The position numbers and the translations under genes were made by a program. From positions 1-33,227 of the forward strand of contig JALOKS010000003.1 in the NCBI GenBank assembly GCA_025456385.1: a DNA stretch of 33,227 bases, read 5' to 3'. The first letter of the stretch is position 1; every line of letters starts with the position of its first letter. The notes beneath the pieces are model-generated. The model was given only the letters and a program-made list of their open reading frames with translations, had not been told where the DNA came from and searched no databases. Source of the stretch: Thermoanaerobaculales bacterium. Its GTDB lineage: Bacteria; Acidobacteriota; Thermoanaerobaculia; Thermoanaerobaculales; Sulfomarinibacteraceae. Of the stretch, positions 17,369 to 28,201 are shown piece by piece.

Positions 17369-18589
17369 TCACACCATCTCGAGCAGGTGGCCCATCTTGA
17401 GCTTCTTGGTCTCGAGGTAGACCCGGCTGGTCTCGGTCGGCGGCACCTCGAGCGGCACCCGCTCCGCGATCTCGAGGCCGAAGCCGCGCAGGGCGCTGTA
17501 CTTCTTCGGGTTGTTGGTCATCAGCCGCAGGCGCCGGGCGCCGAGATCGACAAGGATCTGCGCGCCCGTTCCGTAGTCCCGCGGGTCGGCCTTGAAGCCG
17601 AGGTGGAGGTTGGCCTCGACCGTGTCCTCGCCCTGGTCCTGGAGCTCGTAGGCCCGCAGCTTGTTGAAGAGCCCGATGCCGCGCCCCTCCTGAAGCAGGT
17701 AGAGGAGGATCCCCGACCCCTCCTGGGCGATGCGCACCATCGCCGCCTCGAGCTGCGCCCCGCAGTCGCAGCGCCGCGAGCCGAAGACGTCGCCGGTGAG
17801 GCACTGCGAGTGCACCCGCACCAGGACCGGCTGCTCCGGGTCGATGGCACCCATCACCAGAGCCAGGTGCTCCTCGCCGGTCACCCGGTTGCGGTAGCCG
17901 AAGATGCGGAAGGGGCCCGCGTCGGTGGGCAGCTCCGGACCGGCGATCCGCTCGACCAGCTTCTCGGTACGCATGCGGTAGGCGATGAGGTCGGCGACGG
18001 TGAGGATGCCGAGGCCGTGCTCGGCGGCGAAGACCTGCAGCCGCGGCAGCCGTGCCATCTGCCCGTCCTCGTCCATGATCTCGCACAGCACTCCGGACGG
18101 CGTCAGGCCCGCCAGCCGCGCCAGGTCCACCGAGGCCTCGGTGTGCCCCGCCCGCTTGAGCACGCCGCCGCGCCGCGCCCGCAGCGGGAACATGTGGCCG
18201 GGGCGCCGCAGGTCCCCGGGCCGCGTCCGCGGATCCACCAGCACCCGCACCGTCGCCGCCCGGTCGTGGGCCGAGATGCCGGTCGTCGTGCCGTCCCGCG
18301 CTTCGACGCTGACGGTGAACGCGGTGCCGTGGCTCGAGGTGTTCTTCTCGACCATCAGGGGGAGCTCGAGCTCATCGCAGCGGTCCGGGGTCAGCGACAC
18401 GCAGATCAGACCGCGGCCGTGGCGCGCCATGAAGTTGATCGCCTCCGGGGTCACCATGTCCGCGGCGAAGATCAGGTCGCCCTCGTTCTCGCGGTCCTCG
18501 TCGTCGACGACGATGATCTGCTGCCCCCGGGCGAGACGGCCGACGGCCTCCTCGACGGTCATGAAGGCTCTCTCGGGACGATCGCTCAT
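17369..18589 (-). CDS. ribBA: Bifunctional 3,4-dihydroxy-2-butanone-4-phosphate synthase / GTP cyclohydrolase II
   Basis: Start MSDRPERAFMTVEEAVGRLARGQQIIVVDDEDRENEGDLIFAADMVTPEAINFM at 18589; RibA part with GDVFGSRRCDCGAQL...LLYLLQEGRGIGLFNKLRAY. Confidence 0.97.
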   Translation of the reverse strand: MSDRPERAFMTVEEAVGRLARGQQIIVVDDEDRENEGDLIFAADMVTPEAINFMARHGRGLICVSLTPDRCDELELPLMVEKNTSSHGTAFTVSVEARDGTTTGISAHDRAATVRVLVDPRTRPGDLRRPGHMFPLRARRGGVLKRAGHTEASVDLARLAGLTPSGVLCEIMDEDGQMARLPRLQVFAAEHGLGILTVADLIAYRMRTEKLVERIAGPELPTDAGPFRIFGYRNRVTGEEHLALVMGAIDPEQPVLVRVHSQCLTGDVFGSRRCDCGAQLEAAMVRIAQEGSGILLYLLQEGRGIGLFNKLRAYELQDQGEDTVEANLHLGFKADPRDYGTGAQILVDLGARRLRLMTNNPKKYSALRGFGLEIAERVPLEVPPTETSRVYLETKKLKMGHLLEMV

Positions 18590-18671
18590 ACGTGGACTCC
18601 TCGGGCCGCCCTCGCGCGCCGAGCACGCATGGTAGCCCGGCGGGCACCGCGGGGCAAGCGCGGCCCCCGGG

Positions 18672-18711
18672 GGCAGAGAGGCGGAGGGGCAGAGGGGCGG
18701 ACGGGCGGAGG
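18672..18711 (+). repeat. 8-nt-period G-rich repeat (GGCRGANR)x5
   Basis: GGCAGAGA GGCGGAGG GGCAGAGG GGCGGACG GGCGGAGG read directly. Confidence 0.85.
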
Positions 18712-18757
18712 ACAGCGGTACTGGTACCTCGGCGGGCGGCGGTAAAATCGCGGGGCC

Positions 18758-19933
18758 GTGACTGGCCGGGACGTGATCTACCTCGACTGCAACGCCTCGA
18801 CGCCCTGCGATCCGCGGGTGGTCGAGGCGATGCTGCCCTTCTTCACCGCGGTCGCCGCCAACCCGGCGAGCCGCAACCACCGCCCCGGCCGCGAGGCCCT
18901 CACCGCGCTCGAGGACGCTCGCGAGGTCGTCGCCCGCTGCGTCGGCGCCGGCTCTGCGACCGAGATCGTCTTCACGTCGGGCGCCAGCGAGGCCAACAAC
19001 CTCGCCCTGACGGGCGCCGCCGAGGCCCTCGCGCCGCGCCGCCGCCACCTCCTGACCCAGGCCACCGAGCACCCCTCGGTGCTCGAGCCGCTGCGCCGCC
19101 TCGCGGCCCGCGGCTGGGAGCTCACGGTCCTCGGCGTCGGCCGCGACGGCCGCGTTCGCCTCGACGAGCTCGCGGCGGCCCTGCGCGACGACACCGCCCT
19201 CGTCAGCCTGATGCTCGCCAACAACGAGACCGGCGCGGTACAGCCGGTTGCCGGGGCCGCCGTGCTCGCCCACCGCCGCGGCGCCGTCCTCCACTGCGAC
19301 GCGGCGCAGGGGGCCGGCAAGCTCCCGCTCGACGCCGCCGCCCTCGCCGCCGATCTCCTCACAGTCTCCGGCCACAAGGTCTACGGGCCGAAGGGCATCG
19401 GCGCGCTCTGCCTGCGGGGTGGCGCAGCGCTGCGGCCGGTTCCCCAGATTCTCGGCGGCGGGCACGAGGGCGGGCTCCGCTCGGGAACGCCGAACCTGCC
19501 GGGGGCGATCGGCCTGGCACGGGCCCTCGAGCTCGCCGCGGCGGAGCTGCCTGACGAGTCGGCCCGCGTCGCCGCGCTGCGCGACCGCCTCGAGCAGGTG
19601 CTCCTGGCCCGGCTCGACGGCTGCACGGTCAACGCCGCCGGAGCCCCGCGGCTGCCGGGGACCAGCAACCTCGGCTTTGCCGGTGTCGAGGGCGCCGCGC
19701 TCCTCGCCTCGTTGCCGGACGTCGCGGTCGGCACCGGCTCGGCCTGCGCCTCGAGCCACCCCGAGCCCTCGCCGGTGCTGCTCGCGATGGGCGTCGAGCG
19801 GGCGCTCGCGGCGTCCTCCCTCCGCCTCAGCCTCGGCCGCTTCACCACCGCTGCCGAGGTCGAGCGCGCGGCCGGCCGGATCGCCGACGAGGTCCTGCGC
19901 CTGCGCGCGCTGCGCCGCCGGCCGCGGGCCTGA
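18758..19933 (+). CDS. Cysteine desulfurase (NifS/IscS-like, class V aminotransferase)
   Basis: VIYLDCNASTPCDPRVVEAMLPFF..., SLMLANNETGAVQPV, HCDAAQGAGKLPLD, LTVSGHKVYGPKGIGAL, GTGSACASSHPEPS. Confidence 0.93.
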   Translation: MTGRDVIYLDCNASTPCDPRVVEAMLPFFTAVAANPASRNHRPGREALTALEDAREVVARCVGAGSATEIVFTSGASEANNLALTGAAEALAPRRRHLLTQATEHPSVLEPLRRLAARGWELTVLGVGRDGRVRLDELAAALRDDTALVSLMLANNETGAVQPVAGAAVLAHRRGAVLHCDAAQGAGKLPLDAAALAADLLTVSGHKVYGPKGIGALCLRGGAALRPVPQILGGGHEGGLRSGTPNLPGAIGLARALELAAAELPDESARVAALRDRLEQVLLARLDGCTVNAAGAPRLPGTSNLGFAGVEGAALLASLPDVAVGTGSACASSHPEPSPVLLAMGVERALAASSLRLSLGRFTTAAEVERAAGRIADEVLRLRALRRRPRA

Positions 19934-19960
19934 GCCCCGGCCGGGCAGCCGCCGTTCTCC

Positions 19961-21148
19961 TCAGCCGTGGTCGTGGTACAGCAGCACGCCGGCGAGCCCG
20001 GCCTCGAAGGCCGCCACCTCGGCCCGCCAGCGGTCGAGCAGGGGATCCAGCGGCAGACCGTGCTCGAGCCGGCGCCGGTACTCGGGGGAGCCGGTGAGGA
20101 GGTCGACGGCCGGCACGGCGCTGACGAACTCGTAGGGCTCGGCACGCCAGGCGAAGTCCTCGGGGTGGCGCCCGCGCACCGCCCGCAGGAGCTCGAGGCC
20201 GAGCGCCACCGGCTCGAGGATCTCGCGGTCGACCACGTGCAGCTCGACGCCGGCGCAGACTGCGCCGGCGTGCTTGCCGAACTGAGGTCGGAAGCGGGCG
20301 GCGCGGAACGCGACGCCCGGGAGGCCGCGGGCGCGCAGCTGCGACACCACGCCCTCGGCGTCGAGCCAGGGCGCGCCGACGAGGTGGAAGGGCCGCGTCG
20401 TGCCGCGGCCCTCGGACAGGCTCGTCGCCTCGACCAGGCAGAGGCCGGGGTAGAGGGTCGCGGTCTCGAGGCTCGGCATGTTGGGGCTCGGTGGTACCCA
20501 GGGCAGGCCGGTGGCGTCCCACCACTGGCCGCGGCGCCAGCCGCGGCAGGGCACCACCGTCAGCTCGAGCCGAGGGTAGCGCTGGCGCTGCAGGAGCAGG
20601 GCGAGCTCGCCGAGCGTCAAACCGTGCCGCGCCGGCACCGGCAGCTGCGAGACGAAGCTCTCGCAGCCCGCCTCGACCAGCCCGCCCTCGCGGCGCAGGC
20701 CGCCGAGCGGGTTCGGGCGGTCGAGGACCACGAACTCGCGGCCCGCCCGCTCGCAGGCTGCCATCGCCGCGTCCATGGTCGCGGCGAAGGTGTAGTGGCG
20801 GCTGCCGATGTCGGGCAGGTCGACCACCACGACCTCGAGGTCGACGAGCTCGTGCGGGCCGGGCGCGAGGGACTCCGCGGTCCGGCCGTAGAGCGAGCGC
20901 ACCTCGCACCCGGTGAGCGGGTCGCGGGCGTCGCCGACCGCTTCCATGTCCTGGGCCACGCCGTCGAGCCCGTGCTCGGGCGCGAAGAGGCGGACCAGCG
21001 GCCCGAGGCCGGCCGCCGCGAGCACCCGCCGCGCCGGCTCGAGCTCGGCGGTGACCGCGGCCTGATTGGCGAGCAGCGCCCAGCGCCGGCCGCCCACCAC
21101 CTCCGGCGTCGCGACGAGCGCCTCGAGCCCGGTCTGCACCCTGCCCAT
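19961..21148 (-). CDS. DUF1343 family protein (exo-beta-N-acetylmuramidase NamZ-like)
   Basis: 395 aa: [49 protein letters not shown]...SLYGR...[43 protein letters not shown]. Confidence 0.9.
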   Translation of the reverse strand: MGRVQTGLEALVATPEVVGGRRWALLANQAAVTAELEPARRVLAAAGLGPLVRLFAPEHGLDGVAQDMEAVGDARDPLTGCEVRSLYGRTAESLAPGPHELVDLEVVVVDLPDIGSRHYTFAATMDAAMAACERAGREFVVLDRPNPLGGLRREGGLVEAGCESFVSQLPVPARHGLTLGELALLLQRQRYPRLELTVVPCRGWRRGQWWDATGLPWVPPSPNMPSLETATLYPGLCLVEATSLSEGRGTTRPFHLVGAPWLDAEGVVSQLRARGLPGVAFRAARFRPQFGKHAGAVCAGVELHVVDREILEPVALGLELLRAVRGRHPEDFAWRAEPYEFVSAVPAVDLLTGSPEYRRRLEHGLPLDPLLDRWRAEVAAFEAGLAGVLLYHDHG

Positions 21149-21161
21149 TGGCGCATCCTAA

Positions 21162-21211
21162 CTCCGAAACGCCGCCCCGAAACCTCCGGATCTCGGGGCG
21201 GGATTTCGGAG
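21162..21211. repeat. 19-bp near-perfect inverted repeat in a divergent intergenic region
   Basis: CTCCGAAACGCCGCCCCGA (21162-21180) / TCGGGGCGGGATTTCGGAG (21193-21211), 2 mismatches. Confidence 0.9.
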
Positions 21212-21259
21212 CGGGAAACCTTTTCCGGCTCTCCGGCATTACCACAGGGTGGAGGCGAC

Positions 21260-21889
21260 ATGAACCTACGACCCTTCGTTGTTCGACTCGGCGCCGTTGC
21301 AATCGGGGCCGCGATGGTGACGGCAGCGGCAGCGGCCCCTGCCGCGGCGGAGGACCGCCGGCCGACGGCCGTCGCGACCTTCGCCGGCGGCTGCTTCTGG
21401 TGCATCGAGGCCGACCTCGAGAAGCTCGAGGGCGTGCTCTCGGTGACCTCGGGCTACACCGGCGGGGAGACCGCGAACCCGAGCTACAAGGAGGTGTCGG
21501 CGGGCGCGACCGGGCACGCGGAGGCGGTGCGGGTCCTCTTCGACCCGGCGGTGATCTCGTACGACGAGCTGCTCCGCCATTTCTGGCGCTCGATCGACCC
21601 GACCGCCACAGACCGCCAGTTCTGCGACGTGGGCCGGCAGTACCGCAGCGCGATCTTCTACCACGACGAGGCCCAGCGCGAGGCCGCCGAGCGCTCGCGG
21701 GCCGAGCTCGAGCAGAGCAAGCCGTTCACGGAGCCGATCGTCACCGAGATCACCGCCGCGACCGAGTTCTACGCCGCCGAGGCCTCCCACCAGGACTACG
21801 CGAAGAAGAACCCGATCCGCTACCGCTACTACCGCAACGGCTGCGGCCGCGACCAGCGGCTCGCCGAGCTCTGGGGAGGCACGAAGTGA
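21260..21889 (+). CDS. msrA: Peptide-methionine (S)-S-oxide reductase MsrA, exported
   Basis: Signal peptide, then [54 protein letters not shown]. Confidence 0.96.
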   Translation: MNLRPFVVRLGAVAIGAAMVTAAAAAPAAAEDRRPTAVATFAGGCFWCIEADLEKLEGVLSVTSGYTGGETANPSYKEVSAGATGHAEAVRVLFDPAVISYDELLRHFWRSIDPTATDRQFCDVGRQYRSAIFYHDEAQREAAERSRAELEQSKPFTEPIVTEITAATEFYAAEASHQDYAKKNPIRYRYYRNGCGRDQRLAELWGGTK

Positions 21890-22440
21890 AACCGAGCACG
21901 CACCGCGCACTGATCCTAGGGGCCGCGGCCGTTCTGGTCGCCGGGGCCCTCCGCCTCGGCGCCGCGGACCCGACGACCGAACCCCCCGCCGGGAGGGCAC
22001 CCACGATGAGCGACCACGAGCTTCGCGAGCGCCTGACGCCCCTGCAGTACCGCGTCACCCAGGAAGACGCAACCGAGCCGGCCTTCGCCAACGAGCACTG
22101 GGACAACCACCGCGCCGGGATCTACGTCGACGTGGTGTCCGGGGAGCCCCTGTTCGCCTCGACCGACAAGTACGACTCGGGCAGCGGCTGGCCGAGCTTC
22201 ACCCGCCCCCTTGTCGCCGCCAACATCGTCGAGAAGAAGGACCGCAGCTGGCTGATGGTGCGCACCGAGGTCCGCTCCGCGGGGGCCGACTCGCACCTCG
22301 GCCACGTCTTCCCGGACGGGCCAGCGCCGGGCGGCCAGCGCTACTGCATCAACTCGGCGGCCCTCCGCTTCGTCCCCGTGGCCGAGCTCGAGCGCGAGGG
22401 CTACGGCGAGTTCCTGCCGCTGTTCGCGTCCGCGCCCTGA
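21886..22440 (+). CDS. msrB: Peptide-methionine (R)-S-oxide reductase MsrB, exported
   Basis: GTG start overlaps the msrA stop; [59 protein letters not shown]...[28 protein letters not shown]. Confidence 0.95.
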   Translation: MKPSTHRALILGAAAVLVAGALRLGAADPTTEPPAGRAPTMSDHELRERLTPLQYRVTQEDATEPAFANEHWDNHRAGIYVDVVSGEPLFASTDKYDSGSGWPSFTRPLVAANIVEKKDRSWLMVRTEVRSAGADSHLGHVFPDGPAPGGQRYCINSAALRFVPVAELEREGYGEFLPLFASAP

Positions 22441-22511
22441 CCTCTGCCGCGCCTCGGCTGCGCCCCACCGGCGCCATGAAACGGCGCTACAGTACGCGAG
22501 GAGGTGGCGGC

Positions 22512-23576
22512 ATGGGCAGCGCAGGAGGTCGTCGTCGGCTGCGGGTCGCGCTCGTCTTCGGCGGCCGCTCGGGCGAGCACGACGTCAGCGTCGTCTCGGC
22601 GCGATCGGTGAGCCGCGCCCTCGACCGCGAGCGCTACGAGGTGCTGCCGATGGCGATCGACCGGGCCGGCCTCTGGGCCGATCCGGAGACCTCGGAGCGG
22701 GTTCTCGCCGGGTCGGCGGACCGCGCGGACGGCGTCCTCGGGTTCAGCGGGCGCCAGCCCCTCGACCCGCGTCTCGTCGAGGGCGCCCTCGACCTCGCCT
22801 TCCCGGTCCTGCACGGCCCCTACGGCGAGGATGGGACGATCCAGGGCCTGTTCCAGATCCTGGGGCTGCCCTTCGTCGGCTGCGACACCGCAGCCTCCGC
22901 GGTGTGCATGGACAAGATCTTCTGCAAGCGGATGCTGGCCCACGCCGGCCTGCCGACGCCGCCCTGGGTGGAGCTCGACCGCGAGCGCTGGGCGGCGGAC
23001 CGCGGGCGCATCACCGCGCACTGCCTCGGTCTCGGCCTGCCGCTGTTCGTCAAGCCCGCCCGGCTCGGCTCGTCGGTCGGCATCACCAAGGTCAAGCACG
23101 GGGACGAGCTTGCGGCGGCGGTCGAGGAGGCCCTCGGCCACGGCGAGCGGGCGCTGGTCGAGCGCGGCGTCGATGCGCGCGAGATCGAGGTCGCGGTGCT
23201 CGGCGGCAGCCCGCCGCGGGCCTCGCTGCCGGGCGAGGTCGTGCCCGGCCGCGAGTTCTACGACTACGCGGACAAGTACCTCGACTCGTCCTGCCGCCTG
23301 CTGGCGCCGGCGCCGCTCGACGCCGCGACCACGGCGCGGGTCCAGGAGCTCGCGCTGGCCGTCTTCCAGCTCCTCGGCTGCGCCGGCATGGCGCGGGTCG
23401 ACCTCTTCCTGGCGCGGCAGGGCTCCGAGCTCTGGGTCAACGAGGTCAACACCATCCCCGGCTTCACCTCGATCTCGATGTACCCGCGGCTGTGGGAGCT
23501 CAGCGGCCTCCCCTACCCCGAGCTGCTCGACGCGCTGATCCGCCTCGCCCTCGAGCGGGAAGGGCGCTCACCGTGA
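22512..23576 (+). CDS. ddl: D-alanine--D-alanine ligase
   Basis: LRVALVFGGRSGEHDVSVVSARSV...FPVLHGPYGEDGTIQGLFQILGLPFVGCDTAASAVCMDK...VNEVNTIPGFTSISMYPRLWE; ATG 22512 with GAGG upstream. Confidence 0.96.
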   Translation: MGSAGGRRRLRVALVFGGRSGEHDVSVVSARSVSRALDRERYEVLPMAIDRAGLWADPETSERVLAGSADRADGVLGFSGRQPLDPRLVEGALDLAFPVLHGPYGEDGTIQGLFQILGLPFVGCDTAASAVCMDKIFCKRMLAHAGLPTPPWVELDRERWAADRGRITAHCLGLGLPLFVKPARLGSSVGITKVKHGDELAAAVEEALGHGERALVERGVDAREIEVAVLGGSPPRASLPGEVVPGREFYDYADKYLDSSCRLLAPAPLDAATTARVQELALAVFQLLGCAGMARVDLFLARQGSELWVNEVNTIPGFTSISMYPRLWELSGLPYPELLDALIRLALEREGRSP

Positions 23577-23587
23577 TCGATCCTGGT

Positions 23588-23663
23588 CTTTTTTCGGCCC
23601 CTGATTTCCTCCCGCGGCGTCCCGGTTGGCACGCCCTTGCCGGAAATCCGGGGCCGAAAAAAG
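23588..23663. repeat. 76-bp element with 22-bp terminal inverted repeats
   Basis: CTTTTTTCGGCCCCTGATTTCC (23588-23609) / GGAAATCCGGGGCCGAAAAAAG (23642-23663), 1 mismatch, 32-nt interior. Confidence 0.93.
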
Positions 23664-23735
23664 AAACGAACCACGCTTGACCTTGCCGGTGACAGGGCAT
23701 ATGGTCCGCCGTTGGAGCCCCAACGAGGAGGCCAC

Positions 23736-25997
<2,262 letters not shown>

Positions 25998-26005
25998 GCC
26001 GCCGA

Positions 26006-26055
26006 GCCGGCGCCACCGCCGGTGCGGGAATCGGCGCCGGCGACATTTTGTTTCT
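26006..26055 (+). terminator. Possible terminator downstream of maeB
   Basis: 9-bp arms GCCGGCGCC (26006-26014)/GGCGCCGGC (26033-26041), followed by T-rich ATTTTGTTTCTT. Confidence 0.5.
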
Positions 26056-26112
26056 TGAGCACGTCTGCAATCAGAGACTGCGGGCTCGATGACCCGCCGC
26101 CGGGAGGTCTCC

Positions 26113-26556
26113 ATGAAGGACACCCTCAAGGCCGTGCTCGAGCACAAAGGGGCGAAGGTGCACTGCGTCGTTCCGGAGGCGACGGTCCTCGACGCGGTGC
26201 GCAAGATGAACCAGGAGCACATCGGCGCCCTGCTCGTTCGTGACGGCGCCGAGGTGGTGGGCATCTTCACCGAGCGCGACGTCCTGTGCCGGGTGCTCGA
26301 CGCCGGGCGCGACCCGGGGGCGACCACGGTGGCCGAGGTCATGAGCCCCGAGCTCGTGTCCGTGCACCCCGGCATGGGCGTCAAGGAGGCGATGGCGCTC
26401 ATCACCGAGACGCGCTGCCGGCACCTGCCGGTGATGGAGGGGGGCGAGCTCAAGGGCCTGGTCTCGATCGGAGACCTGACGCGCTGGGTGAGCCTGCACC
26501 AGGAGAGCCACATCCGGGACCTGGTGAACTTCATCACCGGGAAGTACCCGGTGTGA
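26113..26556 (+). CDS. CBS-domain pair protein
   Basis: MKDTLKAVLEHKGAKVHCVVPEATVLDAVRKMNQEHIGALLVRDGAEVVGIFTERDVLCRVL...VAEVMSPELVSVHPGMGVKEAMALITETRCRHLPVMEGGELKGLVSIGDLTRWV. Confidence 0.94.
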   Translation: MKDTLKAVLEHKGAKVHCVVPEATVLDAVRKMNQEHIGALLVRDGAEVVGIFTERDVLCRVLDAGRDPGATTVAEVMSPELVSVHPGMGVKEAMALITETRCRHLPVMEGGELKGLVSIGDLTRWVSLHQESHIRDLVNFITGKYPV

Positions 26557-26590
26557 GATCGGAATTCGGAATTCGGGAATCGGTGTGAGA
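26549..26590. repeat. 10-bp direct repeats (CGGTGTGAGA) flanking a 22-bp heptamer-repeat insert
   Basis: CGGTGTGAGA (26549-26558) TCGGAATTCGGAATTCGGGAAT CGGTGTGAGA (26581-26590). Confidence 0.92.
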
Positions 26591-26681
26591 GCTGGCCCGC
26601 CGGGCGCAGGGCGGCGGATCCACTCCAGCCTGATGTCGGTGTAAACTGGAAGCCACCAATGACCCTCGTGGAGGACTCACC

Positions 26682-27608
26682 ATGAAATCTGCAGTCAGGT
26701 CGCTCGCTCTCATCGCCATGATCGCCGCGATCCTCGCGGCAGCGCCCGCGCCGGCCCAGGAGGCCTCAGGGGGCCTCCGCTACTCGATCACCGTCACCAA
26801 GTTCGAGAACCAGGCCGGGTGGCAGGGCTACTGGGACATCGGCGACGCCTGGGGCACGGTGCTGACCGACATGCTCAACCAGTCCGGCAAGTTCATCGTC
26901 CTCGGCGAGTCCGACATGCGCGGCGCAGCGATGGAGGAGCAGGACCTCGCGGCCTCCGGCCGTACCGCCGGCGGCGCCAAGGCGCCGGTCACCGGCCAGA
27001 TGACCCCGGCCCAGATCCTGGTCAAGGGCGCCATCACCCACGTCCAGGGCGACACCGCCGGCGCGGAGGGCGGGATCCGCATCAAGGGCTTCAAGGTCGG
27101 CGGCGGCGGCGGCAAGGGCGAGGTCAACGCCACGGTCTACCTCGTCGACTCGACCACCGGCCAGGTCCTCGCCTCGACCAACGTGGTCGGCACCCACAAG
27201 CGCAAGGGCCTCGGTGTCGGCTACGACACCGGCAGCTGGGGTGCGGCCTTCGGCGGCCACGAGAACGACAACGTCGGCCTCGCGGTGCAGGACGCCTGCG
27301 CGCAGGCGGTCGACTTCCTGATCGCCCAGCTCCCGAACATCCAGTGGAGCGGGGCGGTCGTGATGATCAAGGACGGCAAGGTCTACGTCAACCGCGGCTC
27401 GCGCGAGGGCATCGCGGTCGGCCAGACCTTCTCGGTCGGCGAGGTCGAGATCCTGCGCGACCCCGACACCGGCGAGGTGCTCGACCAGAGCATGTCCGAG
27501 GTCGCCCGCCTCAAGGTGAGCCAGGTCAAGGACAAGCTCTCGATCTGTGACGTCGTGTCGGGCAGCGTCGGGGCGGTCGCCAAAGGCATGACGATCCACC
27601 TCAACTGA
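26682..27608 (+). CDS. CsgG/HfaB-family (curli assembly-like) exported protein
   Basis: Signal peptide; YSITVTKFENQAGWQGYWDIGDAWGTVLTDMLNQSGKFIVLGESDMRGAAMEEQDLAASGRT...ILVKGAITHV...VNATVYLVDSTTGQVLAS. Confidence 0.8.
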   Translation: MKSAVRSLALIAMIAAILAAAPAPAQEASGGLRYSITVTKFENQAGWQGYWDIGDAWGTVLTDMLNQSGKFIVLGESDMRGAAMEEQDLAASGRTAGGAKAPVTGQMTPAQILVKGAITHVQGDTAGAEGGIRIKGFKVGGGGGKGEVNATVYLVDSTTGQVLASTNVVGTHKRKGLGVGYDTGSWGAAFGGHENDNVGLAVQDACAQAVDFLIAQLPNIQWSGAVVMIKDGKVYVNRGSREGIAVGQTFSVGEVEILRDPDTGEVLDQSMSEVARLKVSQVKDKLSICDVVSGSVGAVAKGMTIHLN

Positions 27609-27632
27609 GCCGGCCACCAGCGCAGGGTTCCG

Positions 27633-27662
27633 GGCCGCGGCCGCGAGCGCCGCGGCCTTTTT
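27633..27662 (+). terminator. Rho-independent terminator downstream of the CsgG-like gene
   Basis: GGCCGCGGC-CGCGAGC-GCCGCGGCC followed by TTTTT. Confidence 0.85.
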
Positions 27663-27720
27663 CGTCGCGGTCGGCCGCGAGGACGGCGCGGTATACTCAC
27701 CTGTGAAGTCCCGGACAGCG

Positions 27721-28191
27721 ATGAGATCTCTCCTCGAGGCCCACCGATCGATGTTTGCTGCCGCGATGCTGGCGGTGTGGGCGGCGGCCACGCCGGGTGC
27801 GGCCCAGGATCGGGCGTTCCGCCAGGAGGCCAACCCCTTCCAGGCCGACTTCGACTACCGCGTCAACTCCGAGCTCGAGCCCCTGGTCGAGGTCGGCGGC
27901 GTGCGCTGGCGCCGCTTCGCCGTCAGGACTCGGGAGGGGCGGGACGTCGACCCCTCCCGGCCGAACCCGGTGACGGTGGAGCTCGAGGTCGACCCGGGCG
28001 CCGACGACGCGACGGTGCTCCTCATCGTGCTCTTCGAGGACGCGCACGGCAACGCTCTCGAGCGGCTCGCCTGCGAGCCCGCCCGCATCGACCGCGGCCG
28101 CAGCTCCCGGCTCGCACAGAAGCACAAGGTGGACGGCCGGGTGCTCGACGCGACCCGCCGCGTCTACCTGTACTTCGAGGTCGCGCGCTGA
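27721..28191 (+). CDS. Hypothetical exported protein
   Basis: MRSLLEAHRSMFAAAMLAVWAAATPGAAQDRAFRQEANPFQADFDYRVNSELEPLVEV...; signal peptide and Ig-like-looking beta content. The ORF also opens with GTG at 27703. Confidence 0.65.
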   Translation: MRSLLEAHRSMFAAAMLAVWAAATPGAAQDRAFRQEANPFQADFDYRVNSELEPLVEVGGVRWRRFAVRTREGRDVDPSRPNPVTVELEVDPGADDATVLLIVLFEDAHGNALERLACEPARIDRGRSSRLAQKHKVDGRVLDATRRVYLYFEVAR

Positions 28192-28201
28192 GCGCGGCAC
28201 C

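Noticed and set aside
18590-18757. FMN riboswitch upstream of ribBA
   Set aside because: No conserved FMN aptamer core sequence visible in the gap on the minus strand.
23588-23663. Ordinary bidirectional intrinsic terminator
   Set aside because: T-run precedes and A-run follows the GC stem on the plus strand, so neither transcript ends in a U-tract outside the stem; the loop is also long.
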